Assembly (NCBI GenBank): GCA_015654965.1
Contig: JAATGD010000337.1
Coordinates: 1-7,746 of the forward strand
From: Hyphomicrobiales bacterium
GTDB lineage: Bacteria > Pseudomonadota > Alphaproteobacteria > Rhizobiales > Rhizobiaceae
Reading direction: 5' to 3'
Length of the DNA: 7,746 nt
The notes below the pieces were generated by a model. It was not told the DNA's origin and did not search any database. It was given only the letters and a program-made list of their open reading frames with translations. A program made the position numbers and the translations under genes. Shown here in pieces: positions 1 through 6,890 of this stretch. Position 1 is the stretch's first letter. Each line of letters opens with the position of its first letter.

Positions 1-710
1 AACAGAACGGGCAGCGTCAAGTAATTATTATGCGTCCAGCGCTGCTTGGCGATCTTGCCATATTTCGGGTCTGGCTTGCGCCCGGCAATCAGGTCGGCCA
101 CCACAATTTTCTGGTTGGGGATGATGATCATGAACACGTTTGCCGACATGATGGTTGCGGTAAACGCGCCCAGATGCAAAAACGCCGCCCGCCCCGTGAA
201 AAGATGCGTATAGCCCCATGCCATCCCGACCAATATGCAATAAAGAATGATCATTAAAAGCGTGTCGCTCTTGCCGAGCATAAAATTGCAGATCGTGGAA
301 TAGGCAAGCCAGCCAAAGGCGAGAGAGGCAATCGAGATGGCAATCGCCACGGGGGCCGAGACATCGAGCACATTGGGATCGACGAGATAAAGATCGGCGC
401 CCGCATAATAGACGATGCATAACAGCATGAAACCCGACAGCCATGTGGCATAGGATTCCCATTTGAACCATGTCAGGTGTTCGGGCATCTCGGCGGGAGC
501 GACCAGATATTTCTGGATGTGGTAAAAGCCGCCGCCATGCACCTGCCATTCCTCGCCATACGCGCCCACAGGCAAGTTGGGCCGCTGGCGCAGCCCGAGA
601 TCAAGTGCGATGAAATAAAACGACGAGCCGATCCATGCGATCGCGGTGATCACATGCAGCCAGCGCGCGGCAAAGCTTAGCCAGTCCCATACCACGGCAA
701 GATCATACAT
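1..710 (-). CDS. puuD: Membrane-bound urate oxidase/hydroxylase PuuD, N-terminal part
   Basis: This protein probably oxidises urate to 5-hydroxyisourate in the inner membrane. In this family (Urate_ox_N, formerly DUF989) an integral membrane domain is usually followed by a C-terminal cytochrome c domain that passes electrons on. The window holds 236 codons from the ATG at 710-708, and the frame is open to position 1, so the cytochrome part lies outside. A GGAG Shine-Dalgarno (720-717) stands 6 nt before the ATG. Recognisable pieces are MYDLAVVWDW at the start, RWLHVITAIAWIGSSFYF (residues 16-33), IIIPNQKIVVADLIAG (195-210) and HNNYLTLPVL (228-236 and beyond). Five hydrophobic segments lie near residues 12-40, 87-110, 119-144, 149-171 and 175-198. 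Histidines at 19, 59, 64, 169, 179 and 228 are possible haem or substrate ligands (inference). It diverges from the LysR gene, which may regulate it. The family call is firm; whether the cytochrome domain is present cannot be seen here. Confidence 0.9.
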   Translation of the reverse strand, partial: MYDLAVVWDWLSFAARWLHVITAIAWIGSSFYFIALDLGLRQRPNLPVGAYGEEWQVHGGGFYHIQKYLVAPAEMPEHLTWFKWESYATWLSGFMLLCIVYYAGADLYLVDPNVLDVSAPVAIAISIASLAFGWLAYSTICNFMLGKSDTLLMIILYCILVGMAWGYTHLFTGRAAFLHLGAFTATIMSANVFMIIIPNQKIVVADLIAGRKPDPKYGKIAKQRWTHNNYLTLPVL

Positions 711-791
711 AAGGCGCTCCCATTTCTAGCCCCGGCGCGATTTTGCAGGCCGCTGTTTTTATTACGCATGCCATATGCAAAACCGCTTCGC

Positions 792-821
792 AGTGTACTT
801 GTTTCAATCCCGTTGTGCCAA
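792..821 (-). promoter_or_regulatory. Candidate promoter for puuD
   Basis: Read on the minus strand, TTGGCA (821-816) is followed after 18 nt by TACACT (797-792). These match the sigma-70 consensus hexamers at five and four of six positions. Transcription would begin near 785 and give a leader of about 75 nt before the puuD ATG. The -35 element overlaps a perfect 10-bp palindrome at 819-828, as expected if a regulator acts here. The call rests on eye inspection only, and comparable matches occur by chance. Confidence 0.3.
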
Positions 822-828
822 AGCTTTG
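819..828. repeat. Perfect 10-bp palindrome, possible operator
   Basis: CAAAGCTTTG reads the same on both strands. It lies roughly midway in the puuD/LysR divergent region and overlaps the candidate -35 element of puuD. A perfect 10-bp palindrome is expected about 0.2 times by chance in 218 bases, so the site is suggestive and no more. LysR-type sites usually have a longer interrupted dyad (T-N11-A), which this does not clearly show. Confidence 0.3.
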
Positions 829-928
829 CCATGGATGAAACGTCGCATCCCGACCAGCACTTTCAAAAAAATCTAGACAATCAATCGCGCCTCATAAACA
901 TTCAGATGTAATCAAGGGTCAGAGGCAT

Positions 929-1843
929 ATGTCATATCTCGATAATCTGCGCGTCTTTGTGCGTGTCGTTGAACTGGGAAACCTGTCGGCTGCGGGCCGT
1001 GACCAGCGCGCATCGCCTGCGGTTGCCAGCAATCGTATCAAGGAACTGGAAAAGCATCTCGGCGTGCGGCTTTTCAACCGCACCACGCGCAAACTGACGC
1101 CCACCGAGCATGGCCGCCTGTTTTATGATGGTGCCTTGAAAATCCTCGAAGCCGTGGACGAGGCGGAAGCGGCGGTTGCCGACCTCGCCAACAATCCCAA
1201 AGGATCGCTACGCATTACGGCCCCCTTGGGCCTCGGACGCCGGTTGATCGCCTCGGGCATCCCGGAATTTCACGATCTTTACCCCGATATCGAAGTGCGG
1301 CTGCGGCTCTCCGATCATGAAATCGACATCATGAGCGAAAGCATCGATGTGGCTTTCAAGCTGGGGGTGCTGGAAAACTCGAACCTGAGGATGCGCGGGA
1401 TTCTCGATTGCGAACGCGTGATCTGCGCAGCCCCAGGCTATCTGGAAAAATACGGCACACCCCAATCCCCCGAAGAGCTTGTCAGTGGGGATCATGCCTG
1501 CCTGCTGCTGCGTTTCCCCGGCTCCAAGGAATATTACTGGTCGCTGCAAACCCCGCAAGGCCTGCGCAAATTCGAGGTCACGGGACCTTATGATTCGGAT
1601 GATGGCGATGTGCTGACACAATGGGCGCTGGCGGGACGCGGCATCGTCAACAAGCCGCTGTTCGAAGTGAAGGAGCATATAAGCGAGGGACGACTTGTGC
1701 CGATCCTCGAAAAGGTGCCGCCTCTGCCAATCCAGCTTGCAGCCATCTATCCGCACAAGCGTTTTCAGGACCCGAAAGTCCGCCTCATCATCGATTTCAT
1801 GGCCGAGCGTTGCCAGCGGATGATCCGGGAAATCGTGGCTTAA
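929..1843 (+). CDS. LysR-type transcriptional regulator
   Basis: This is a 304-residue DNA-binding regulator, the normal length for the LysR family. The N-terminal winged helix-turn-helix covers about residues 3-62; the recognition part includes ASPAVASNRIKELEKHLG (28-45), followed by VRLFNRTTRKLTPTEHG (46-62), a family hallmark. A linker helix (about 66-90) leads to the two-lobed effector-binding domain starting at GSLRITAPLGLG (92-103) and running to about 295. There is no signal peptide or membrane segment, so it acts in the cytosol. The ATG at 929 starts the conserved MSYLDNLRVFVRVVELGNLS opening. The gene diverges from puuD and converges with xdhC, overlapping its stop codon. Its place among purine-degradation genes suggests control of puuD and perhaps of the uraH-xdh operon and puuE. 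The effector could be urate or another pathway intermediate; both ideas are inference. I know no specific name for it. Confidence 0.92.
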   Translation: MSYLDNLRVFVRVVELGNLSAAGRDQRASPAVASNRIKELEKHLGVRLFNRTTRKLTPTEHGRLFYDGALKILEAVDEAEAAVADLANNPKGSLRITAPLGLGRRLIASGIPEFHDLYPDIEVRLRLSDHEIDIMSESIDVAFKLGVLENSNLRMRGILDCERVICAAPGYLEKYGTPQSPEELVSGDHACLLLRFPGSKEYYWSLQTPQGLRKFEVTGPYDSDDGDVLTQWALAGRGIVNKPLFEVKEHISEGRLVPILEKVPPLPIQLAAIYPHKRFQDPKVRLIIDFMAERCQRMIREIVA

Positions 1844-2664
1844 ACCGGTTGCAGATGTTTTTCTGCGACCAGAACAGCTTCCAGCACCTCTGCCGTTGCC
1901 AAGGCAGCAATGACTTGTGGCCGCTTGTCTTTAATTGCCGCGCCACCCACCGGGCAGACGAGTTGAGAAAACAAAACATCGCTGCCAAACTCGTTCTTTA
2001 ACCAGTTGCGGAAGGTAGCTTTCTTTGTTTTTGAGCCGATCATGCCGACATAGGTCGCATCGCGGCGCTGGAGCGCCTCCGCCGCGATCAGGAAATCAAG
2101 CGCGTGATCATGGGTCAGTACAATGAACGCGCTGCCAGCAGGGGCATCCTGCACCACCTGTTCGGGCAATGCGGTCAGGCAGGTTTCAATGCCCGCTACA
2201 TCACAGGCAACCAGTTCGACCTCACGCGTATCGACCAACACCACCTGCACCGGCGTCAGCGACAGGGCGTGGGCCAGCGCATTACCGACATGGCCCGCGC
2301 CAAAAATATAGACATGCGGGCGCATGGCGATTTCAGCGTCGATTGTAGCGATCAACTCCTGCGCCAAGACATGATTGATGCGGCGAAAACTCAGCTCCAC
2401 ACGCCCGCCGCAGCACTGGCCGATCTCCGGTCCCAATGCAATATCCATGGGGTTTTCCGTGCCCCCCGCCAGAATGGCGCGGGCATGGTCGATAGCCATA
2501 TATTCAAGCTGTCCGCCGCCGATGGTGCGGAAAATCCGGTCCCGCGCCACCAGCATCCATGCGTCCGTATCGCGTGGTGCCGAGCCTTTAACCGCGGCGA
2601 TGGTAATCAGGACGCAATCGGGACGCCCATGCAGAAAGCCCCTGATGTCGTCACGCCCCGCCAT
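1840..2664 (-). CDS. xdhC: Xanthine dehydrogenase accessory protein XdhC
   Basis: XdhC is not an enzyme subunit. In Rhodobacter capsulatus the homologue binds molybdenum cofactor, promotes its sulfuration with a cysteine desulfurase and delivers it to XdhB. This copy has 274 residues. The N-terminal XdhC/CoxI domain shows VKGSAPRDTDAWMLV (25-39), IGGGQLEY (48-55) and LGPEIGQCCGGRVEL (77-91); the cysteine pair C84/C85 is the usual candidate for cofactor binding. A Rossmann-type domain follows with YIFGAGHVGNALAHAL (119-134) and VVLVDTRE (141-148), then VGMIGSKTKK (206-215) and CPVGGAAIKDKRP (237-249). The ATG at 2664-2662 comes only 2 nt after the xdhB stop, and a GAAAGG ribosome binding site lies in the last xdhB codons, so translation is probably coupled. 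It closes the operon, and its stop codon overlaps that of the convergent LysR gene. Confidence 0.94.
   Translation of the reverse strand: MAGRDDIRGFLHGRPDCVLITIAAVKGSAPRDTDAWMLVARDRIFRTIGGGQLEYMAIDHARAILAGGTENPMDIALGPEIGQCCGGRVELSFRRINHVLAQELIATIDAEIAMRPHVYIFGAGHVGNALAHALSLTPVQVVLVDTREVELVACDVAGIETCLTALPEQVVQDAPAGSAFIVLTHDHALDFLIAAEALQRRDATYVGMIGSKTKKATFRNWLKNEFGSDVLFSQLVCPVGGAAIKDKRPQVIAALATAEVLEAVLVAEKHLQPV
1847..1870. other. Hairpin next to overlapping convergent stop codons
   Basis: GGTTGCAGA (1847-1855) can pair with TCTGCGACC (1862-1870) to give a 9-bp stem with one T-G wobble and a 6-nt loop. It begins 3 nt after the LysR stop and lies inside the last codons of xdhC. No T-tract follows on the plus strand, so it is not a standard intrinsic terminator for the LysR gene. 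It could still mark or protect the 3' end of that transcript (inference), since overlapping genes leave no spacer for one. Confidence 0.35.
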
Positions 2665-2666
2665 GG

Positions 2667-5018
2667 TTATTGCGCCTTTCGCAGCCGTTCGATGGCCATC
2701 AGCACGCGTTCGGGCGTTGCGGGCGCGTCGAGGCGCGGACTGATCTTGTGATCGGCAACGGCTGCCACCGCGTCCGACAGCGCGAAAAGCACCGACATGC
2801 CATGCGGCAACGGCGGCTCGCCCACCGCCTTGGAGCGATGGATGGTCGGCTCATGGGCTTGCGACCAGTCGATCAGCGCCACGTTGAAAATCTTTGGCCG
2901 GTCGGAGGCGAGCGGTATCTTGTAGGTCGATGGCGCATGGGTGCGCAGCCGCCCCTTGTCGTCCCAGACCAGTTCCTCCGTGGTGAGCCAGCCCATGCCC
3001 TGCACGAAACCGCCCTCGATCTGGCCGATATCGATGGCGCGATTGAGCGAACGCCCGGTATCATGCAAAATATCGGTGCGTTCGACCACATATTCGCCGG
3101 TCAGCGTGTCGACCGAGACTTCCGAACAGGCCGCGCCATAGGCGAAATAATAAAAGGCGTGGCCCTTGCCCTTGGCGCGATCCCAGTGGATTTTCGGCGT
3201 CTTGTAATGCCCCGAAGCGGACAATTGCACCCGTCCGATATAGGCCTGTTTGACCAGATCGTTGAAACTGACTTCCTGATTGCCGATGCGGATGCGGTTG
3301 GGCAGAAAGGTGATCTGATCCTCTGGCACCTGATATTGTTCAGCCGCAAAACGGATAAGGCGGCTCTTGATCTGACGCGCCGCATCCTGTGCCGCCATGC
3401 CGTTAAGATCGGCCCCAGAAGAGGCGGCGGTGGGCGCGGTGTTGGGGACTTTGGCGGTCGTCGTCGCGGTGATCCTGACCCGCTCCAGATCGATCTGGAA
3501 TTCCTCGGCCACCACCTGCGCCACCTTCATATGAAGCCCCTGCCCCATCTCCGTGCCGCCATGGTTCATATGCACCGAACCGTCATTATAGACATGCACC
3601 AGAGCGCCGGCCTGATTGGATTCGGTCTTGGTGAAGGAAATGCCGAATTTGACCGGCGTCAGCGCCATGCCGCGCTTCACATGGCGGCTCTTGGCGTTGA
3701 AGGCGCGGATCGCCGCGCGGCGGGCGGCATAATCGGCGCTTTCCTCAAGCTCCGCGACGATGCGCTCGATAATACAGTCTTCGACCTTCTGGTGATAAGG
3801 CGTGACGTTGCGCGTGCCTTGCTTGTCCGCCGCATCATAAAAATTCAATTTGCGGATATCGAGCGGGTCTTTGGCCGTAGCAAAGGCCACTTCCTCGATG
3901 ACCCGCTCCGCGCCCACCATGCCCTGCGGACCGCCAAAGCCGCGAAACGCCGTGTTGGAGACGGTGTTGGTGTAAAGAGGGGCGGACTGCGCATGAATGG
4001 CCGGAAAGAAATAGGCATTGTCGCAGTGAAACAGCGCCCGGTCGCCGACCGGTCCCGACAGATCGGCGGAAAATCCGGCATTCAATGCGAACAGGTAATC
4101 GACACCGAGAATATTGCCTTCGTCATCGAAGCCGACTTCGTAATCGATCACGAAATCATGGCGCTTGCCGGTCGATCTCATATCCTCGTCGCGGTCGAGC
4201 CTGATCTTGACCGCGCACCGATGCTTTTTGGCGGCAATCGCCGCGATGGCCGCCCATTGATTGGCCTGCGTTTCCTTGCCGCCGAAACCGCCGCCCATGC
4301 GCCGCACCTCGACGGTCACGCAATGGCTCGGAACGCCCAATGCATGCGCGACGAGATGCTGCGTTTCGCTCGGGCCTTGCGTCGAGCAATAGACGGTGAC
4401 GTCATCGTCCTCGCCGGGGATGGCGAGCGAAACCTGTCCTTCGAGATAGAAATGGTCCTGCCCGCCGATGCTCATGCGGCCCTTGACCTTGCGCGGTGCC
4501 GTATCGATGGCCTTGCGCGCATCACCACGATTGAGTGTGAGCGGGGTAAAAACCAGCTTGTCCTTGCGTCCGTCCAGATCGGCAATGGAAAACAACCCCG
4601 GCATTTCCGCATAATCTACTTTTGCCAGACGCGCGGCGCGGCGAGCCTCGTCACGGGTTTTGGCGACCACCGCAAAGATCGGCTGGCCGTGGAACTGCAC
4701 GTGATCTGTCGCAAAGATCGGGTCGTCATGCATGCCCGACGGCGATACGTCGTTTTCGCCCGGCACGTCGCGATAGGTCAGCACATCAATGACGCCGCGA
4801 GCAGCGCGCACAGCCGACAAATCAAGTGCGATGATTCTGGCGTGGGCCACGGTCGAGAAACCGATGCCGATATGCAGCGTGCCTTCGGGTTCGGGAATAT
4901 CGTCGATATAGACCGCCTCGCCCGTCACATGCTTGTGGGCTGAATCATGGCGCTGGTCAGTGCCAACACCTCCCTTTATCTGTGCAGCTTTTGTAATATT
5001 GACAGGATGCCTGTTCAT
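2667..5018 (-). CDS. xdhB: Xanthine dehydrogenase molybdenum-binding subunit XdhB
   Basis: XdhB is the catalytic subunit that hydroxylates hypoxanthine to xanthine and xanthine to urate at the molybdenum cofactor, in a cytosolic heterotetramer with XdhA. It has 783 residues, close to the bacterial norm. The N-terminal hammerhead domain (about 25-135) contains HVTGEAVYIDDIPEP; the cofactor-binding region fills the rest. Visible active-site pieces are TQ (Gln214), GGGFGGKET (242-250, with Phe245 and Glu249), RALF (Arg327), NTAFRGFGGPQG (355-366), GGTEMGQGLHMK (487-498) and VGEPP with Glu734. From remembered family alignments these correspond to bovine Gln767, Phe798, Glu802, Arg880 and Glu1261, so the protein should be active on purines. 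I chose the ATG at 5018-5016 because a strong GGAGG (5028-5024) lies 5 nt before it, directly after the xdhA stop. A longer in-frame extension would run 39 codons back into xdhA and is not supported. After Glu734 the sequence reads PPLPHG, which I find unusual. Confidence 0.96.
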   Translation of the reverse strand: MNRHPVNITKAAQIKGGVGTDQRHDSAHKHVTGEAVYIDDIPEPEGTLHIGIGFSTVAHARIIALDLSAVRAARGVIDVLTYRDVPGENDVSPSGMHDDPIFATDHVQFHGQPIFAVVAKTRDEARRAARLAKVDYAEMPGLFSIADLDGRKDKLVFTPLTLNRGDARKAIDTAPRKVKGRMSIGGQDHFYLEGQVSLAIPGEDDDVTVYCSTQGPSETQHLVAHALGVPSHCVTVEVRRMGGGFGGKETQANQWAAIAAIAAKKHRCAVKIRLDRDEDMRSTGKRHDFVIDYEVGFDDEGNILGVDYLFALNAGFSADLSGPVGDRALFHCDNAYFFPAIHAQSAPLYTNTVSNTAFRGFGGPQGMVGAERVIEEVAFATAKDPLDIRKLNFYDAADKQGTRNVTPYHQKVEDCIIERIVAELEESADYAARRAAIRAFNAKSRHVKRGMALTPVKFGISFTKTESNQAGALVHVYNDGSVHMNHGGTEMGQGLHMKVAQVVAEEFQIDLERVRITATTTAKVPNTAPTAASSGADLNGMAAQDAARQIKSRLIRFAAEQYQVPEDQITFLPNRIRIGNQEVSFNDLVKQAYIGRVQLSASGHYKTPKIHWDRAKGKGHAFYYFAYGAACSEVSVDTLTGEYVVERTDILHDTGRSLNRAIDIGQIEGGFVQGMGWLTTEELVWDDKGRLRTHAPSTYKIPLASDRPKIFNVALIDWSQAHEPTIHRSKAVGEPPLPHGMSVLFALSDAVAAVADHKISPRLDAPATPERVLMAIERLRKAQ

Positions 5019-5028
5019 GCCATCCTCC

Positions 5029-6507
5029 TCATACAGCCATAACGTCTGACACGCGCAAGCGTTCATCCGCGCCTTGCGTCTGCGCATAAAACCGCCGCAG
5101 CAGGTTTTTGGCGACCAGCAACCGATACGCAGCACTCGCCCGCATGTCGCTCAAGGGCTGGTAATCATCGCCATAGGCTTGCAACGCGGCCTCGACCGTC
5201 GCCTCGTTCCACGGCTTGCCGGTCAACGCGGCTTCAACGGCAATCGCGCGTTTGGGTGTCGCCGCCATACCGCCATAGGCGATGCGGATAGAGGCCACCC
5301 TGTTCTCTTCATCGAGAGTCAGGTGAAAAGCCCCGAGCGTCGCGGTGATATCCTCCTCGAAGCGCTTGGAAATCTTGTGAATGGCAAAATGACTGCCCTC
5401 TTGCGGCACCGGCACATGCACCGCTTCCACAAACTCGCCCGGCTGGCGATCCTGCCTGCCATAGGCGATGAAAAAATCCTGCAAGGAAATCGTGCGGCGC
5501 GTCTTTCCTTTACGCAAGGTCAGGCTGGCATCGAGCGCGATCAGGGGCGGCGGCGTGTCGCCAATCGGCGAGCCATTGGCGATATTGCCGCCAATCGTAC
5601 CCATGTTGCGCACCTGTTCGCCGCCAATGCGGTTGATGAGTTTGCCGAGTTCGGGAATGCGACGGGCGAGCGTGGAAAAAGCTTCCGTGTACGTAACGCC
5701 CGCGCCGATGCTGATCACACCGTCTTTTTCGCTGATCTGACGCAGCCCATCCAGATGGCCGATGAAGATGACGGGCGCGATATCGCGCATCATTTTGGTG
5801 ACCCACAGCCCGACATCGGTGGAACCCGCGACAATCGTCGCTTTTGGTTCGGCTGCAAGGAGGGTGGCGAAATCATCGACATCGGCAGGCACGATCAGCC
5901 GGTCCTTGCCCTCGCCCATCTCGATGCGCGCGCCATCACGCAAGGCGGTCAATTGTTGCAGAACCTCTGCCCGCTCATTGGCTAGCGGGTCATCGCTCAA
6001 CGTGCCATAGCGGGAAATGGCGCGCGCGGCGCGCATGATCGCCTCATAGCCGGTGCAGCGGCACAGATTGCCCTGAAGCGCCTTTTCGATCGCGCTGTCC
6101 GCGGGTTTCGGATTGCGCATCCACAGCGCATAAAGCGAGAGCACGAAACCCGGTGTGCAAAAACCGCATTGCGAGCCGTGAAAATCGACCATCGCCTGTT
6201 GCACCGGATGCAAGCCGCCATCGCGCCCGCGCAAGTGTTCGATGGTCACCACATGGGTGCCATCGAGCGAGCCGAGAAAGCGGATACAGGCATTGACGCT
6301 TTCATAGACGAGTTCAGACCCGACGATCTTGCCCACCAGCACCGTGCAGGCCCCGCAATCGCCCTCGGCGCAACCTTCCTTGGTGCCGCGCAATTTGCAA
6401 TTCAGGCGCAGATAATCGAGCAGGGTTTGCGTGGGGGAAAGCCTGTCGAGTTCGACCCTCTCGCCATTGAGCAGAAAGCGGATAGTGTGTCTCACCGCCT
6501 GTGCCAT
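5029..6507 (-). CDS. xdhA: Xanthine dehydrogenase iron-sulfur/FAD subunit XdhA
   Basis: XdhA takes electrons from the molybdenum site of XdhB through two [2Fe-2S] clusters to FAD, where NAD+ is reduced. It has 492 residues in the usual order. The plant-ferredoxin-like domain has cysteines C46, C51, C54 and C74. The helical second-cluster domain has C114, C117, C149 and C151 within QCGFCTPG and NLCRCTGY. The FAD-binding domain (about 203-370) shows IVAGSTDVGLWVTK (225-238) and IGGEQVRNMGTIGGNIANG (294-312). A C-terminal CO-dehydrogenase-flavoprotein-like domain follows (about 375-480). All eight expected cluster cysteines are present. I chose the ATG at 6507-6505, with a GGGAG sequence about 9 nt upstream; a TTG three codons earlier overlaps the uraH stop and has no ribosome-binding spacer. 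The gene lies 5 nt after uraH and 10 nt before xdhB, so it is clearly an operon member. Confidence 0.96.
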   Translation of the reverse strand: MAQAVRHTIRFLLNGERVELDRLSPTQTLLDYLRLNCKLRGTKEGCAEGDCGACTVLVGKIVGSELVYESVNACIRFLGSLDGTHVVTIEHLRGRDGGLHPVQQAMVDFHGSQCGFCTPGFVLSLYALWMRNPKPADSAIEKALQGNLCRCTGYEAIMRAARAISRYGTLSDDPLANERAEVLQQLTALRDGARIEMGEGKDRLIVPADVDDFATLLAAEPKATIVAGSTDVGLWVTKMMRDIAPVIFIGHLDGLRQISEKDGVISIGAGVTYTEAFSTLARRIPELGKLINRIGGEQVRNMGTIGGNIANGSPIGDTPPPLIALDASLTLRKGKTRRTISLQDFFIAYGRQDRQPGEFVEAVHVPVPQEGSHFAIHKISKRFEEDITATLGAFHLTLDEENRVASIRIAYGGMAATPKRAIAVEAALTGKPWNEATVEAALQAYGDDYQPLSDMRASAAYRLLVAKNLLRRFYAQTQGADERLRVSDVMAV

Positions 6508-6512
6508 GACCG

Positions 6513-6890
6513 TCAACTCCCGCGATAGGTGGAATAGGAAAAGGGCGAAACGAGCAGCGGCACATGATAATGCGCGCCCGCGTCACCAATGCCGAAACGG
6601 ATAGGCACCACATCGAGAAACGGTACGCCGTCGGCGGTTTTTCCAAAATAATCGCCGACATGAAACAGCAGCTCATAAGTGCCGCGCTGCATCTCGGCCC
6701 CTGCAAGCAGCGGCTTATCGCAGCGCCCGTCCTGATTGGTGCGAGTTTCAAGGATTGTTTGCACAACGTTGCCATCGAGGCGGCGCAATTCCACTCGCAA
6801 TCCGGCAGCCGGCCTGCCGCTGACCGTATCGAGTACATGCGTCGTCAACCGGCCCGTTGCCGCCTCTCCAACGCCTGTTTCCTGCGTCAT
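6513..6890 (-). CDS. uraH: 5-hydroxyisourate hydrolase UraH (transthyretin-like)
   Basis: UraH hydrolyses 5-hydroxyisourate, the product of urate oxidation, to OHCU (2-oxo-4-hydroxy-4-carboxy-5-ureidoimidazoline). It is a small cytosolic protein of the transthyretin fold that normally forms tetramers. This copy has 125 residues. Family marks are GRLTTHVLDTVSGRPA (13-28, with His18), TNQDGRCD (51-58, with Arg56), AHYHVPLLVSPFSYSTYRGS at 106-125 (with His107 and His109), and the terminal YRGS that separates these enzymes from vertebrate transthyretin. The catalytic histidines and arginine are therefore in place. The ATG at 6890-6888 has an AGGAGG (6900-6895) 4 nt upstream; a TTG extension of 12 codons is less likely. 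It is the first gene of the uraH-xdhA-xdhB-xdhC operon and diverges from puuE. Its final codons also carry the ribosome binding site for xdhA. Confidence 0.95.
   Translation of the reverse strand: MTQETGVGEAATGRLTTHVLDTVSGRPAAGLRVELRRLDGNVVQTILETRTNQDGRCDKPLLAGAEMQRGTYELLFHVGDYFGKTADGVPFLDVVPIRFGIGDAGAHYHVPLLVSPFSYSTYRGS

Larger units (their letters stand above)
711..928. promoter_or_regulatory. Divergent promoter region between puuD and the LysR gene
   Basis: These 218 bases separate the start codons of two divergent genes and hold no plausible gene. The region is visibly richer in A and T than the flanking coding DNA. LysR-type regulators commonly bind such a region to control both their own gene and the divergent target, so it is the first place to look for their operator. 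For the LysR gene I see only weak promoter candidates: TAGACA at 874-879 has no good -10 partner at normal spacing. A purine-rich stretch (AGAGG, 921-925) sits just 3 nt before the LysR ATG and is a poor, closely spaced ribosome binding site. I saw no riboswitch-like architecture, but I could not fold the sequence. Confidence 0.6.

Noticed and set aside
28..549. Open frame on the minus strand that ends at 28 inside puuD
   Set aside because: It is an alternative frame of puuD. The correct frame, starting at 710, is open to the window edge and matches the family, so there is no frameshift.
741..782. Inverted repeat TTTTGCA / TGCAAAA with a 28-nt spacer in the puuD/LysR region
   Set aside because: A 7-bp inverted repeat at free spacing is expected about once by chance in a region of this length, and the spacing does not fit a usual operator.
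2670..4943. Long open frame on the strand opposite xdhB
   Set aside because: It is rich in Arg, His, Asp and Gly, as is typical of antisense frames in GC-rich genes, has no recognisable domain, and lies opposite a gene with all its catalytic residues.
5019..5135. Upstream extension of XdhB by 39 codons
   Set aside because: It overlaps the end of xdhA, begins with residues unlike the family, and the ATG at 5018 has a strong ribosome binding site.
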